A DNA stretch of 64,000 bases, taken from NCBI GenBank assembly GCA_030685235.1, contig MU839081.1:62001-126000 (forward strand), written 5' to 3'. This DNA comes from Copromyces sp. CBS 386.78 (Eukaryota; Ascomycota; Sordariomycetes; Sordariales; Sordariaceae). Made by a program: the position numbers and the translations under genes. Below, piece by piece: positions 42,718 through 55,864 of the stretch. The stretch's first letter is position 1, and every line of letters begins with the position of its first letter. The notes under the pieces were generated by a model. The model made no database searches. It was not told the origin of the DNA and saw only the letters and a list, made by a program, of their open reading frames with translations.

Positions 42718-43883
42718 CTTGACGGGTCTGATGCCGATCGACGATGTAGAATAAGAGAAGGGGGGCCGGTGACGCGACCTCTCCTACAAGGTCGCCAAAG
42801 GAGGTGGATGATGTGAACGAGGAGAGAGGGCTGGCTGTATCCGAGAATATGGTTCCTGAAGTCGGGATGCCTTTCTTTATAGAAAAGGATATCTCAAGGG
42901 GTACGTATGAGTGTTCGACTCATCGATTTGCATAGGAACCCACGCACTAGTCTAGTATTTCCTTCTCCATGGGGAATCATGTCGTTAGCAACCAGACCCC
43001 AGCCGCCCAGTGAGCTAAGATCTGGCTGGTTGGTCTCCCCCGCAAGAGCCACACCAAACCTGCCATTCGGTACAACCAAAATGCAAGCGACCGGCATAAT
43101 CACCGGATCGCAACCCCAGAAAATCAGAGTGCATGGCAACAGTCGAGCCCCAGATGCTGGGCCTCCTCGTGGCAAAGTGACCTGTTCCAGCTCATCGCCA
43201 GCGTCTCAGTGTCCAGCCCATGAGCCTCCCCGCACAGAAGAAGGGAAGCTGATGAGTGTTGAGCCGGTACAGACACCCCGAAGAGGTGGCTGTCCGGTGT
43301 AACCCCTGCTCAACGACAGCCCCACAAACGACGGACGTGCTAGCGCAGAGTTTTGGGAGGGTGTGGATGAATGTATAGCCGGACAACGGCAGACAACGAA
43401 GGTGGTTTGTCTAGCCCCCTTCATCTTCAACCTCTCGAGTCCCTTTACATGAGGCAGCATGACCAGCCACGCTGGTAAACGACGACACCGACGGGCTATC
43501 ACATCCGAGGAGCTGCAGCTCCGTACATAAACGGGAAAGCCATTACCCAGCCAGCGCCTGGCAACTTGATACTCGGCATTATTGAAACTGAAAGGTGTTG
43601 TCAAGGATGCGCATAGGAGGTGGATCGCACACCTCTTTTTCCTCATTCTAATTATCAGCGCCAAGTGTTCCCCTGAGCCGATCGCTTCACCGTGCTGTCG
43701 TGTGTGACGGTGGCCCGTACCCACAACAAAAGCGCCGGCTTCAGGAGCAAGCACGGATCTGGGTTTAGTGCTCCGAGCAGACCTTGTTGCTGTCCACCGA
43801 AACAGGCCCGAGTTTTACCCTGATGCCGACAGCCCGCCCCGGAATTATCAAGGCCATCGGATCCGCATGCCTCTTCCTTTCTT
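42718..43883. promoter_or_regulatory. qa-y promoter and qa-1S 3' flank
   Basis: A 1.17-kb gap without a supported gene. The best QA-1F-like palindrome I can find, GGGAAAGCCATTACCC at 43533, matches only 12 of 16 consensus positions, so no operator is called. Confidence 0.5.
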
Positions 43884-46716
<2,833 letters not shown>

Positions 46717-47728
46717 AATGGCGGCGGTGATGTCTCCAAGTACAGGTAGTTTTGCATTGACGGTAGAGGTAGTCGCATTCTCACATGCGCCATGGCCCAA
46801 AGTTGATCCTTTACCAATGGAAGGTACCTAGAACATCACTCGTCTGCTCGCTCCATTCCTTCCTTGTCGCGTAGGGTCCGGTAGTCAAGGAAATAGCATC
46901 ACCGGGCTGTGTTCAGGTTGTCGGGGGGAGGTGTGTTCGAGGTATTGAAGCTGTGGACGGAAATGAAAGGAGGTGTCCCTCAAAGGAACCCGAAGGCCTG
47001 CAAGGGATCCCGGCCCGGTGTACCTACTGCAAGTAATAGGCAAGATAGGAAGTTACGATTCTAGAACTAAAGGTGAGCACACCAAAACAGTATTTACAGC
47101 CATCTGTCACCACCTATAGCGGGTGTTTCCAGCGAGGTTTTCATTGCGTAAGAGCGGGAGACCCGAGATGTGCAAGAGGATAAAGGATTATCCTCCCAAC
47201 CCTGGCCTCCCGCCATTCCATTTCTCTCCTCTCTTCTTGCAACTCCAACACATGCATCGCTCTGTTTGTCCTTTTGATACAGAGATGCCTCTCAGGTTCG
47301 ACAAGGCTTCAGAGTCAACAAATGTGTCGTTGACTCTCCAAGTACATGTTTTGATTTGAAAAGAAGAAGACGAGTTCACCTACGCGCCCAGCCATCATCA
47401 CGACAGCAAAAGCCGAAGTTCCCCCGCACCGAATTCAATCCCGGATCCACTGCCGTGACGGAGGGGGACCGAAACAATCACTGCCATCCAGCTTCCTCGC
47501 TCACCCTTGACCTGGACAACATGTTGATTATCTCTATACACCTCGGTCTCTACGCAACCGCATTCAAGGCCGCTGTTCCAAAGCCATGGTCGGACTCCCA
47601 GGCACTCGCTACAACGTCGTCATGGTCTGGAGAGGGCCATGAAAAAAAAAAAAAAGACCAGCAAGGGCATCCCATATGCCTGATTAGCAACTCCCCGGAT
47701 ACCTTTACGGATACACAATCATCCCAAC
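46717..47728. promoter_or_regulatory. Divergent qa-1S/qa-1F promoter
   Basis: About 1 kb between the regulatory genes. It carries one operator-like palindrome at 47178 and an A run near 47642-47655. No other gene is supported. Confidence 0.65.
47178..47193. promoter_or_regulatory. QA-1F operator match GGATAAAGGATTATCC
   Basis: Both six-base half-sites (GGATAA and TTATCC) are perfect, and 14 of 16 consensus positions agree. It lies about 550 bases upstream of qa-1F. This fits the known autoregulation of the activator. Confidence 0.7.
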
Positions 47729-50191
47729 ATGCCGCCTAAACGCAAGATGCTGGATGCCGCTGCCGAAGCCAACGCCCATGCCAATGCCAATGCCAATGCC
47801 AATGCCCGTCACACTTCAGCAAACACCAATCCCCGTGTTGCCTCTGCGCCCAACTTAAACACCAGCAACATACCCCATCTCGGCCCTGCCACAACGTCAC
47901 TTGTCGAGCCCGCTCGCTCGAAACGCCAGAGAGTCTCGAGAGCATGCGACCAATGTCGAGCTGCACGCGAAAAATGCGATGGAATACAGCCGGCTTGTTT
48001 CCCTTGTGTGTCGCAGGGCCGGTCGTGTACCTACCAGGCCAGTCCCAAGAAGCGAGGAGTCCAGACGGGCTACATCCGCACTCTCGAACTGGCTCTTGCT
48101 TGGATGTTCGAGAACGTTGCCCGCAGCGAGGACGCCCTCCACAATCTGCTGGTCCACGAAAGTGGCCAGGGCAGTGCTCTCCTGGTCGGCAAAGACTCGC
48201 CTGCTTCAGAACACCTGCATGCAAGATGGGCAAGAAGCCGTGTCAACAAGAGCATCACCCGTCTTCTCTCGGGCCAGGCCGCACGAGATCTGTCTGACGA
48301 CGGCTACTCCCCGCCAGAAGGCATGAATGTTGAGGATTCCGGCGTAAACACAGCCGAACTCCCACATGCCCCTCACTTGTCTTTCTCGGCGCCGAGTACA
48401 GTCGAGACACGCAGTCTACCAGGCGCGGTCCAACCGCATAGTTCGGTGGCCACCCTGGAAAACAGCCTTCAGCCAGATGACAGATCCCAACTACCCGGTA
48501 GCGGCCTAGGAAAGCTGCCGCCTAATCACTGGCGCCTGCTGGACGTATACTTTTCCTGCACGCATTCTTGGCTCCCTATCCTTGAGAAGAAAGATATGTA
48601 CCAAGCATTGTACCAGTATTCTGAACAAGGCTCATTGCTTCCCTCTGCTAATGTCGAGTCTGGCGTTCATGCCGAGCTTTGGAGCGCCCTCGCCCTCGCA
48701 TCCTTCCAGGTTTCCGCTGCTGCTGCTGCTGCTGCTGCGCCGAATTCTGCGGCTCCAACTTCGGCTGCTCATAGCGGCGACTCTGGCATCAATCCTTCGC
48801 CTGCAGACATATTTGGCACAGCTCGAAAGCTCATACCTTCGGAAAGCGGGCCATTTCAGGTTCAGCACTGCAGAGCGCTGTTGCTTCTTTGTCTAGTAAG
48901 CCTTGGACAGGATGACTGGGAATCTGCTTGGTTGTTGGTCGGCTTTGCGGTTCGTGTCCTACTCGTTGTTCGCACCCAGTTATCTCCTGACGATGAACGG
49001 CTACGACCAAGAATGCGTGCGCTGTTCGTCGCGTGCTTCATCATCGATACCATTGTCTCTATGAGGCACAATGTACCGGCCCATCTCAAGCCAGACGATA
49101 TTGCGGATCTGCCGTTGCCTGAAGACGGTCAAGACCAATGGGAGCCCTGGACACCATGTGAGGGCTTAGGAGGTGAACACGCCATGTTGCAGATGTTGAG
49201 GAATCCGGCATATCCTCTAAGCACATTCAACCACATATATGGTGTGACCAAGTTGGTTGCTCTGGAACTCCTACCGAGAATACGAACGTCTTCGCAGAAC
49301 GCTTCCTTGGAGTTCAGGTCGCGGTTGCAGCAAGTCATCGGCCACAATTCTCCCTTCAGTGCCTTCATCCTTTCCCAAGACACAGCATCGGCTTTTGTGC
49401 CAACAGCATACCTTACCCGTACCTTTTATCTATGGGCAGCTGCCTTATCTGAGCCTGCCAACGAGCACTATTCGCATCTTCTGATCGAGACACTTGATCA
49501 GTATAAGAAGCGTTTTGGTACATATGCAATTCCGCCTCTCATCCCTACGCTTCTAGCCTCCCTCCTTTTCTTGAAGGAACAGTCGCACTCTTCACAGCGG
49601 CACCGCAGGGAGTTGGAAGAAGTTTTACCCGCCTACTCCTCATTATGGTCTCGGGTAGGCCGACACAACAATACCGATCTCCAGCCCATCCGACATTTTG
49701 AGCCACCGCCAACTGCAACTGCCATGCCCAATGTTATGGAACATCCTTCCTCAACCTCGACAACTCCGGCCAACGATCGGTTCATGGGGTTACCGAATCC
49801 CAACCCTTACAACAGCAACATGGTCCTAGATACGGTTTCTCAAACGAATGGCCCTCGACACTACGCGTCAATCAATGCACATGGCATGCTCAGTACATAC
49901 CCACCTCCCGCCAACCATTTGAGCGAGGCCTCGGTGGCCCTCGCACATGGAAGTGCTCCTCCTAGACCACCACCGTCATACGTCGATAGTGCAACGAGCG
50001 ATTCTCACCGTCATCATAATCTTGTCCCCATGGCCAACTTTGGATATTCGACGGTAGACTACGACGCGATGGTGGACGATCTAGCGTCGATCGAGTACAC
50101 GGATGCGGTTGACGTTGATACGCAGTTCATGACCAACCTCGGATTTGTCCCAGGGTGTAATTTTAGCGATATCAGCACGTATGAGCATTAG
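47729..50191 (+). CDS. qa-1F: Quinate pathway transcriptional activator (QA-1F), Zn2Cys6
   Basis: A single exon of 820 residues, close to the 816 of N. crassa QA-1F. The GAL4-type binuclear cluster is C73-x2-C76-x6-C83-x6-C90-x2-C93-x6-C100, preceded by basic RSKRQRVSR. A linker and dimerisation helix (YIRTLELALAWMFENVARSEDAL) follow, then the fungal-specific middle homology region (LLDVYFSCTHSWLPILEKKDMYQ, RMRALFVACFIIDTIVSMRHNVPAHL). The acidic C-terminus (VDDLASIEYTDAVDVDTQF) is the likely activation and repressor-contact segment. It binds the 16-base operators found in this cluster and switches on all qa genes when quinate frees it from QA-1S. The N-terminus contains an Ala-Asn repeat encoded by a hexanucleotide microsatellite. 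Confidence 0.97.
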   Translation: MPPKRKMLDAAAEANAHANANANANARHTSANTNPRVASAPNLNTSNIPHLGPATTSLVEPARSKRQRVSRACDQCRAAREKCDGIQPACFPCVSQGRSCTYQASPKKRGVQTGYIRTLELALAWMFENVARSEDALHNLLVHESGQGSALLVGKDSPASEHLHARWARSRVNKSITRLLSGQAARDLSDDGYSPPEGMNVEDSGVNTAELPHAPHLSFSAPSTVETRSLPGAVQPHSSVATLENSLQPDDRSQLPGSGLGKLPPNHWRLLDVYFSCTHSWLPILEKKDMYQALYQYSEQGSLLPSANVESGVHAELWSALALASFQVSAAAAAAAAPNSAAPTSAAHSGDSGINPSPADIFGTARKLIPSESGPFQVQHCRALLLLCLVSLGQDDWESAWLLVGFAVRVLLVVRTQLSPDDERLRPRMRALFVACFIIDTIVSMRHNVPAHLKPDDIADLPLPEDGQDQWEPWTPCEGLGGEHAMLQMLRNPAYPLSTFNHIYGVTKLVALELLPRIRTSSQNASLEFRSRLQQVIGHNSPFSAFILSQDTASAFVPTAYLTRTFYLWAAALSEPANEHYSHLLIETLDQYKKRFGTYAIPPLIPTLLASLLFLKEQSHSSQRHRRELEEVLPAYSSLWSRVGRHNNTDLQPIRHFEPPPTATAMPNVMEHPSSTSTTPANDRFMGLPNPNPYNSNMVLDTVSQTNGPRHYASINAHGMLSTYPPPANHLSEASVALAHGSAPPRPPPSYVDSATSDSHRHHNLVPMANFGYSTVDYDAMVDDLASIEYTDAVDVDTQFMTNLGFVPGCNFSDISTYEH
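47771..47806 (+). repeat. Hexanucleotide repeat (AATGCC) in the QA-1F N-terminus
   Basis: Consecutive GCC AAT codons give an alternating Ala-Asn run before the zinc cluster. Probably length-variable and outside the DNA-binding domain. Confidence 0.8.
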
Positions 50192-50548
50192 TGGCTATGC
50201 GAAGTTTTAATGAAAGAACATGACACAAAAGGACGGATACCCGGGAGCTATTTTCCATCTGATAGACCATGCAGAGAGAGAAGAGGCATGCGGTAGTTTC
50301 GCAGCACAGGATGACCATTACAGTCGAAATCCGTGTCAAACCCACAACAACTAATTAAACATCGGATTATAATATATCAAAATGTCTGCAGTAAGATACC
50401 CATTCGACAGGTTCGTTACTACATCTCCTTGAGTGGCAGCGGATGGATGGAGGAGAGCTGTTTGAGATAGTTGGTAAAAAGTAGGCTGGACCACAACGTT
50501 CTGCAAGGTCTACATAATTTCAAGTTTTAAACCAGCCTTCAACTATCT
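50192..50548. other. qa-1F 3' flank
   Basis: An AT-rich 3' flank up to the tRNA gene; the right border of the qa cluster. No gene is seen. Confidence 0.6.
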
Positions 50549-50655
50549 GGCAAGATGGCCGAGCGGTCTAAGGCGCCACGTTAAGGTTAACCCTTAATCT
50601 CCTCTCAAGAGTTCCGTGGTCCGAAAGGGCGTGGGTTCGAATCCCACTCTTGTCA
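50549..50655 (+). tRNA. tRNA-Leu (anticodon AAG) with intron
   Basis: The acceptor stem GGCAAGA pairs with TCTTGTC. The D arm has box A (TGGCCGAGCGGTCTAAGGC), and the T arm GTGGG-TTCGAAT-CCCAC contains box B. The anticodon stem CCACG/CGTGG encloses TTAAGG, so the anticodon is AAG (50583-50585), reading Leu CUU codons. An intron of 27 nt (50587-50613) lies at the canonical place after position 37. Its CCTTAA can pair with the anticodon loop, as in eukaryotic pre-tRNAs. A long variable arm (TCCGAAAGGGC) fits the type II leucine class. A T-rich run follows and should stop RNA polymerase III. Confidence 0.93.
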
Positions 50656-50658
50656 TAA

Positions 50659-50675
50659 TCTTTTGATTTTTCTTA
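50659..50675 (+). terminator. RNA polymerase III terminator after tRNA-Leu
   Basis: Two T runs (CTTTTG and ATTTTT) lie within about 20 bases after the mature tRNA end. Confidence 0.6.
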
Positions 50676-51201
50676 CGATGTACCATCCAAAATTCCTCTT
50701 TTTTTTTCTTTTTTTTTTCTTCCTCTCGGGAGCTTTCGTCTTCTCGCCTTTCATTGATTGCTTTGGCTTGAAACAAGCTGTTCCGGGTCATAGGGATGTT
50801 GGACATGATGTAATACTTCCGTGTCGTTCATTTCAGTTTTATTTTCTGTATTATATCTTGAAGTTGTTTTTACGTGGTTTCCTATCCGTTTCCATAATGA
50901 AGGATGTGAGAAAGACCTTCAACTTGGCAAACTGCTGCTGTAATTCATGTTCTTACTTTCTAACTTCTTGACCATGTATGTATAAAACTTCCAAGTCTTT
51001 TACAACATGCCGATGTACATAAGTATGACCTAAGAAGGCCTTGTGAAGCCATTCCGACAGCTATACCTAGTTCCTTGATTGGACCGCCATGTTCCATGCG
51101 ACCAACCTATCGCCTACTCGAAAGTAACATCATCCAGTCAACCAGTGTACATCCAGTAGTGATACACGTTTTGGTCACCAGCCAGCATTACTCCCTTCCC
51201 A
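50676..51201. other. Spacer between tRNA-Leu and the TRAX gene
   Basis: T-rich tract at about 50697-50725, then the TRAX 3' flank. No gene is supported. Confidence 0.6.
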
Positions 51202-52405
51202 TCACTCCTCATCCTCACCCGGCTGATCCACCGTTAGATCCGGCACCCAGCCCTGCGGTCGCTCGCTACCACGAATCTTCCGGTCGTATCCCAGCCTCTC
51301 GACCTTCCTCACCGACTGCCGCATAACATCCAGCTTCTTGTCCCACTGTTTCCGATCACCGGCCTTCGTCGGCAGCATCTCGAAGAAGCTACCGAGCTCG
51401 TGCATATCCTCGACAATGGTCCGCTCGTCTTCGGCGCCGGCCATCTTGCCGGTCAAGGCTGTGCTGGTGGTTGCGAAGCGCATCATTTCGCCCGACAGGT
51501 CGAAGACGCCGTAGAAGTAGTCGTCCTCTGTTGTTGACATGATTAGTGGTGCAAGCTTTGACTGGTGCTGCTGTTGCTCGTTCTCTGCTGGCTTGGGGTC
51601 GTTTCCGGTGGCCTCTCGATCGCCCGAGGCAGCAGCAGGTGCCGGAGTGTTGCTAGCATCTGGCATCGGCTCGTCCTTATCCTTTTCCTTCTCCTCTGAC
51701 ACAACAGCGCCCTGCCGGGTAAGCTCCTCCACAAAGGCCGAAAGCTCCCCAGGCTTGAGGAGAGTCTGGGTCTTGAGGTAGTGAGCAAAGGTGAGGGCTT
51801 CGGCAAGCTCCTCGAGACACATCAGAGAGCGAGAGTAGCGGTAACGGTTGATGCCTTGGACGTCTGGGGCCATGACGGCCAGGAGCTTGGAGATTTCGGC
51901 GAGGCGAGAGTCCACTTCGGCTTGAATCTGGGGAGGAAGATCGGGGTTGATGGTGCGGACTCTGATGGCACGGCCATCAGTACTTCAAGAACTTGAGGGG
52001 GTTAATGCGGAGTGTTGGATTATTTACCGTTGAAGAGCAAATATTCTGAAATACATGTCAGCCCAGATCCTTCAATCTGATCCAATGCCGTGCTGCTGCT
52101 CACATTTTCTTGCTGAGTCCGGTAACGTCCCTCGAAACCTTCCCGAGGCGGTCGCGACGATCATGGTGGGCGTCTAGCTCATCGCGTAATTGTTCGAACA
52201 TGGGCGTGTAGGCGTTTCTTACGACGGCCACCTTTGGCTTGGGTGCCGGTCGGGGACCATTGTTGAACCTCTTTTCGTTTCCCTGCCTGTCGCGCTTAAA
52301 CCCAGACATTGTATTTCCGGTTGAGTTGTCAATTGGTTTAGGAGTGCCTTCGGAGACGATTTTGGCACGCTTGGGTGCTGGTGCCTCGTCCATCTTGCCT
52401 TTCAT
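51202..52405 (-). CDS. Translin-associated factor X (TRAX) homologue
   Basis: Three minus-strand exons, 52405-52104, 52045-52028 and 51982-51202, give 366 residues. The middle exon is only 18 nt and the second intron only 45 nt. The spliced junctions read SKKIIFALQRTDGRAIRVRTINPDL, which matches the translin fold. Family signatures: FEQLRDELDAHHDRRDRLGKVSRDVT, RYSRSLMCLEELAEALTFAHYL, DDYFYGVFDLSGEMMRFATT and KVERLGYDRKIRGSERPQGW. TRAX pairs with translin to form the RNase C3PO, where TRAX supplies the catalytic acidic residues. In N. crassa the translin/TRAX complex processes pre-tRNA fragments. The N-terminus (PKRAKI, KRDRQGNEKR) is basic. An Ala/Pro/Glu-rich insert splits the domain near residue 190-250. 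Confidence 0.93.
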
Positions 52406-52712
52406 GTTGGGAACAAACTGAATTCGATGTCACGATGATGACGCCCAAACAGAGATCAAACAACCCCAGGGTGTGTTTGTGCAGAATTGATTTAATTTTG
52501 GGTGCATTGCCCCGCAATTGTCAACAGGCCGCCCCAGAATTTTAGCGCTGTAGGGGTCCCTTATACATGGTAAAGTCCCCCCCACGTCAACATTTATTTG
52601 CAGGTCTTACAGGTCTTTATCTGAATGCCCTGGATGACATCTACTTTCCACAACTCGACATCTCAAAAACACATCACCACCATTGCAAACTTCCAGAACC
52701 TCCCGTTGATCT
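52406..52712. other. TRAX promoter and amidohydrolase 3' flank
   Basis: About 300 bases between two genes on the same strand. No additional feature is recognised. Confidence 0.6.
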
Positions 52713-53696
52713 TCACAACTTGGGCACCTTTACTCCCAAGAGCTTTTCTGCGTTCCCGTACGCAATTGCATTCAACTCGTCCTCATTGACCAACCCACTC
52801 TTTTCCAAATCCTTGATCCACTCGAGACCGATCTCGTTTTTCTGAAAGGGATAGTCGACACTATACAGGATGTGATCCAGCTGCGTGTTCGCCAAGATGC
52901 ACCTTAACGGGTTGAGACTCCAGACGCCGCTGGTGGTAATCCAGATGTTCTCGTCATAGACCGTCTTGAAGTCTCGCTGGAAATCCCCCCATCTGCGACT
53001 CAGGACCTGGATTCGCTCCAACATGAAGGGTATCGTCTCACCCATGTGGCCGATGATAATCTTGAGCTTCGGGTGTCTGTCGAACAGGCCACAAGCGAAC
53101 AGGCGAAGAACATGCAGCGCCGTCTCGGTATGCCATCCCAACCCGCTCGAAGCCATACTCATGGCCGCCCCTTGGGTAAAGTTGCCTTGATAGTGCGGTG
53201 CCATGTCTTGGCTGGCCCATGTCGGGTGAAGGTATATCGGTACGCCGAGCTCCTCGGCAGCCGACCAGAACGGTTTGTATTCAGGCCCGTCGAAGAACTT
53301 GCCGTTATGGTGGTTGTCGACCAGGGCGCCGACGAAACCCAGCTCGGTAATGGCCCGGCGAAGCTCCGCGGCTGCCTGGTCTGGATGACCCATGGGTGCT
53401 ACGGCGAACCCGGCGAAGCGGCCTTTGCTTTGATTTTTGGCATTGATAACACCGGCAAGTTGGTCGTTGGCTGCATGACAGGCGACGGGATTGTCAGAAA
53501 GACCTGGTACGTGGCTGATGACCTGAAGCGCAACACGGCCAGCGTCCATATCACGGAGGCGTAGAGCGCCGAGATCGCAGGCCTTGTCATAAACGCCATC
53601 GACATGCTTGAGTTGTTCCGAGTACTTTGGCTTGAGGTTTTCGGGCACCGCCGAGGAAAAGAAGTGCTCTTCGAGGGCGATAAGAGGAGGCGTCAT
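52713..53696 (-). CDS. Amidohydrolase family 2 decarboxylase-like enzyme (ACMSD superfamily)
   Basis: A single exon of 327 residues, the usual size of the family. The metal site is readable: LEEHFF at the start (Glu/His), PIYLHPTWAS (His), LKIIIGHMGE (His) and SVDYPF (Asp). WGDFQRDFKTVYDENIWITTSG is also typical. Relatives include 2,3-dihydroxybenzoate and gamma-resorcylate decarboxylases, which are Zn/Mn-dependent non-oxidative decarboxylases of hydroxybenzoates. The similarity is closest to that branch, but the substrate cannot be fixed. It lies about 3 kb from the qa cluster, which also produces a dihydroxybenzoate (protocatechuate). A metabolic link is possible but not shown. No operator match was seen in its promoter. 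Confidence 0.9.
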   Translation of the reverse strand: MTPPLIALEEHFFSSAVPENLKPKYSEQLKHVDGVYDKACDLGALRLRDMDAGRVALQVISHVPGLSDNPVACHAANDQLAGVINAKNQSKGRFAGFAVAPMGHPDQAAAELRRAITELGFVGALVDNHHNGKFFDGPEYKPFWSAAEELGVPIYLHPTWASQDMAPHYQGNFTQGAAMSMASSGLGWHTETALHVLRLFACGLFDRHPKLKIIIGHMGETIPFMLERIQVLSRRWGDFQRDFKTVYDENIWITTSGVWSLNPLRCILANTQLDHILYSVDYPFQKNEIGLEWIKDLEKSGLVNEDELNAIAYGNAEKLLGVKVPKL

Positions 53697-54448
53697 TGTT
53701 ACTTGTGGCTATTATTGGTGTATGAGTGGGTTTGGAACTGGATAGGTACTATTACTTCACATCAGAGCCACGACCACCTATTTAAAGTATCACCTACCTA
53801 CTCCAGGTGCTCCTGCGCGTCGGTGTGGGAGGTTGTCGTCATCGTGAGGCGTCCACCTACAAGTAGTGTAGATCTCGGAGCATGGGGAAGAGCGAAACGC
53901 GAAGGTCATTCTTTCTCTTTCAGCTGTACATACCCTCCATTAACGGCTGTCTCGGAACCAAGATTTTGCGACTCTTGGATGCATGTTTTGGAAACCATTA
54001 TCGGAACATGGTTACTTCATTATAATACATATGTGCATCCCGATACAGCGGACAAATAAGTGATGGCAGTACGAGCGAGGTAGGACTGCGAGGGCGTGCG
54101 TGGGCGGCATTTGGTGTCCATGTGATTGATAACTTACACGACAGATGTGTAATTTACCGTATTGAGTATTGAAGTCAACGCCTGCCAAGAAATCTTCTCA
54201 ACCCAAAACGAGAACCTCGCTGGCTACAGGCCCCCTGAGATCTGACACCTATCAACACCAAGCCAGCTTCCACAACGCGCGCTCATCGTCCCAAGCATCC
54301 ATTTCTAGCTGGTCAGCCCATTACCAAAAAGAGACCACTGAAAAACGAAAAAAAAAAAAAACGAAAAAAAAAAAGACCCCTCATGGCCCCTCAACAACCC
54401 ATGAAATGAACCCCTGAACACGATAAGAAACCCGACCAAAACATCAAA
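53697..54448. promoter_or_regulatory. Divergent promoter of amidohydrolase and GPI14 genes
   Basis: About 750 bases with an A-rich tract at 54343-54376. Nothing coding is supported. Confidence 0.5.
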
Positions 54449-55864
54449 ATGGCGACATCACCAGCAGCCCCCAAGGCCGCCAAATCCTCTCTTTTCAATA
54501 CTTTGTTCTCCCGCCCACTCCCCCTCTACCTCTCCGCCTTCCTCCTCCGTGCCATCCTCCTCGTCTACGGCCTCTGGCAAGACGCCAACTCGCCAGTCAA
54601 ATACACCGACATCGACTACCTCGTCTTCACCGACGCCGCCCGCTTCGTGTCCCGCGGCAAATCTCCCTACGCCCGCGAGACGTACCGGTACACGCCCATC
54701 CTGGCCTGGCTTTTGCTGCCCACCACATGGACGGCAGGCGCCCAATGGGGCCCCTTGGCGGCCAAGGTGATCAACGCGGCGTGCTTCAGCTTTGGAAAGG
54801 TCCTGTTTGCGGCGGCCGATTTGGTGGCGGGGTGGTTGATTGAACGGGTGTTGGTTATGGGGACTGGGTTTTCTTCTCCGCAACGAAGGGAGAAGAAGGA
54901 GACTGAGAAGAAGGAAACGGGCAGCGAGACGGGAGCGGGAATGGCCCCATCCCGCGCCCGCGCCTTCGCAGCCATCTGGCTTCTCAACCCCATGGTAGCC
55001 ACCATCAGCACGCGCGGCTCATCCGAAGGACTGCTAGGTGTTCTCGTCATGGCCCTTCTGTGGGCCGTCCTCTCGCGGCGCATCACCCTCGCCGGCCTGC
55101 TTCTGGGATTCAGCGTGCACTTCAAGATCTACCCCTTCATTTACGCGCCCGCGATCGTGTGGTGGATGGATGCTGAACGACTTGACAGAGTTAGAGGCCC
55201 GCCGTCGTCCACCTCACTTTTCAAAAAGATGAAAGACTTCATCACCCTCCCCCGTCTCAACCTAGCCCTAACCTCCCTCGCCACTTTTTTGTCTCTCAAC
55301 TTCCTCATGTACGCCCTCTACGGCCACCCTTTTCTGCACGAGACTTACTTGCATCACGTCACGCGGATCGATCACCGGCATAACTTTAGCCCTTATAACA
55401 CCCAACTCTACTTGTCTTCTTCCGCTTCGGCATCCCCCTTGGCATCATCGCCCGCATCATCAGGCCAGCCCAAAATCGAATCCCTCGCCTTCCTCCCCCA
55501 ACTTCTTTTGTCTACCATCCTCATCCCCCTCGCCCTCGCCAAAAAGGACCTCCCCACCTCTCTGCTCGCGCAAACTTTTGCCTTTGTGACCTTCAACAAG
55601 GTCTGCACGAGCCAGTACTTCCTCTGGTACATGGTGTTTCTGCCCCTGTACCTGCCTCGGTCTTCGTTTTTGCGCAGCAAGAGGATGGGTCTGGCGGCCC
55701 TGGGTCTGTGGGTTCTTGGCCAGGGACTGTGGTTGCAGCAGGGGTTTGAGTTGGAGTTTTTGGGAAGGAGCACCTTCTTGCCGGGGCTGTGGATGGCGAG
55801 CTTGGTTTTTTTTGTGGTGAATTGTTGGATTTTGGGCGTGATTGTTGGTGATGGGGGGAGGTGA
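54449..55864 (+). CDS. gpi14: GPI mannosyltransferase 1 (GPI14/PIG-M)
   Basis: A single exon of 471 residues with multiple hydrophobic spans. It adds the first alpha-1,4-mannose from dolichol-P-mannose to GlcN-PI on the luminal side of the ER during GPI-anchor synthesis. The luminal DxD-type motif is YTDIDYLVFTDAARFVSRGKSPYARETYRYTP (D54, D56), the hallmark of PIG-M. Further signatures are AIWLLNPMVATISTRGSSEG, GFSVHFKIYPFIYAP, HNFSPYN and FNKVCTSQYFLWYMVFLPLYLP. A Lys/Glu-rich cytosolic insert (about 145-170) and a Ser/Ala-rich luminal insert (about 325-345) are lineage additions. It begins MATSPAAP in good context (AAAATGG). The catalytic partner would be PBN1/PIG-X. Confidence 0.96.
   Translation: MATSPAAPKAAKSSLFNTLFSRPLPLYLSAFLLRAILLVYGLWQDANSPVKYTDIDYLVFTDAARFVSRGKSPYARETYRYTPILAWLLLPTTWTAGAQWGPLAAKVINAACFSFGKVLFAAADLVAGWLIERVLVMGTGFSSPQRREKKETEKKETGSETGAGMAPSRARAFAAIWLLNPMVATISTRGSSEGLLGVLVMALLWAVLSRRITLAGLLLGFSVHFKIYPFIYAPAIVWWMDAERLDRVRGPPSSTSLFKKMKDFITLPRLNLALTSLATFLSLNFLMYALYGHPFLHETYLHHVTRIDHRHNFSPYNTQLYLSSSASASPLASSPASSGQPKIESLAFLPQLLLSTILIPLALAKKDLPTSLLAQTFAFVTFNKVCTSQYFLWYMVFLPLYLPRSSFLRSKRMGLAALGLWVLGQGLWLQQGFELEFLGRSTFLPGLWMASLVFFVVNCWILGVIVGDGGR

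Noticed and set aside
43533..43548. Palindrome-like GGGAAAGCCATTACCC in the qa-y promoter as a QA-1F operator
   Set aside because: Only 12 of 16 positions match the consensus; too weak to call.
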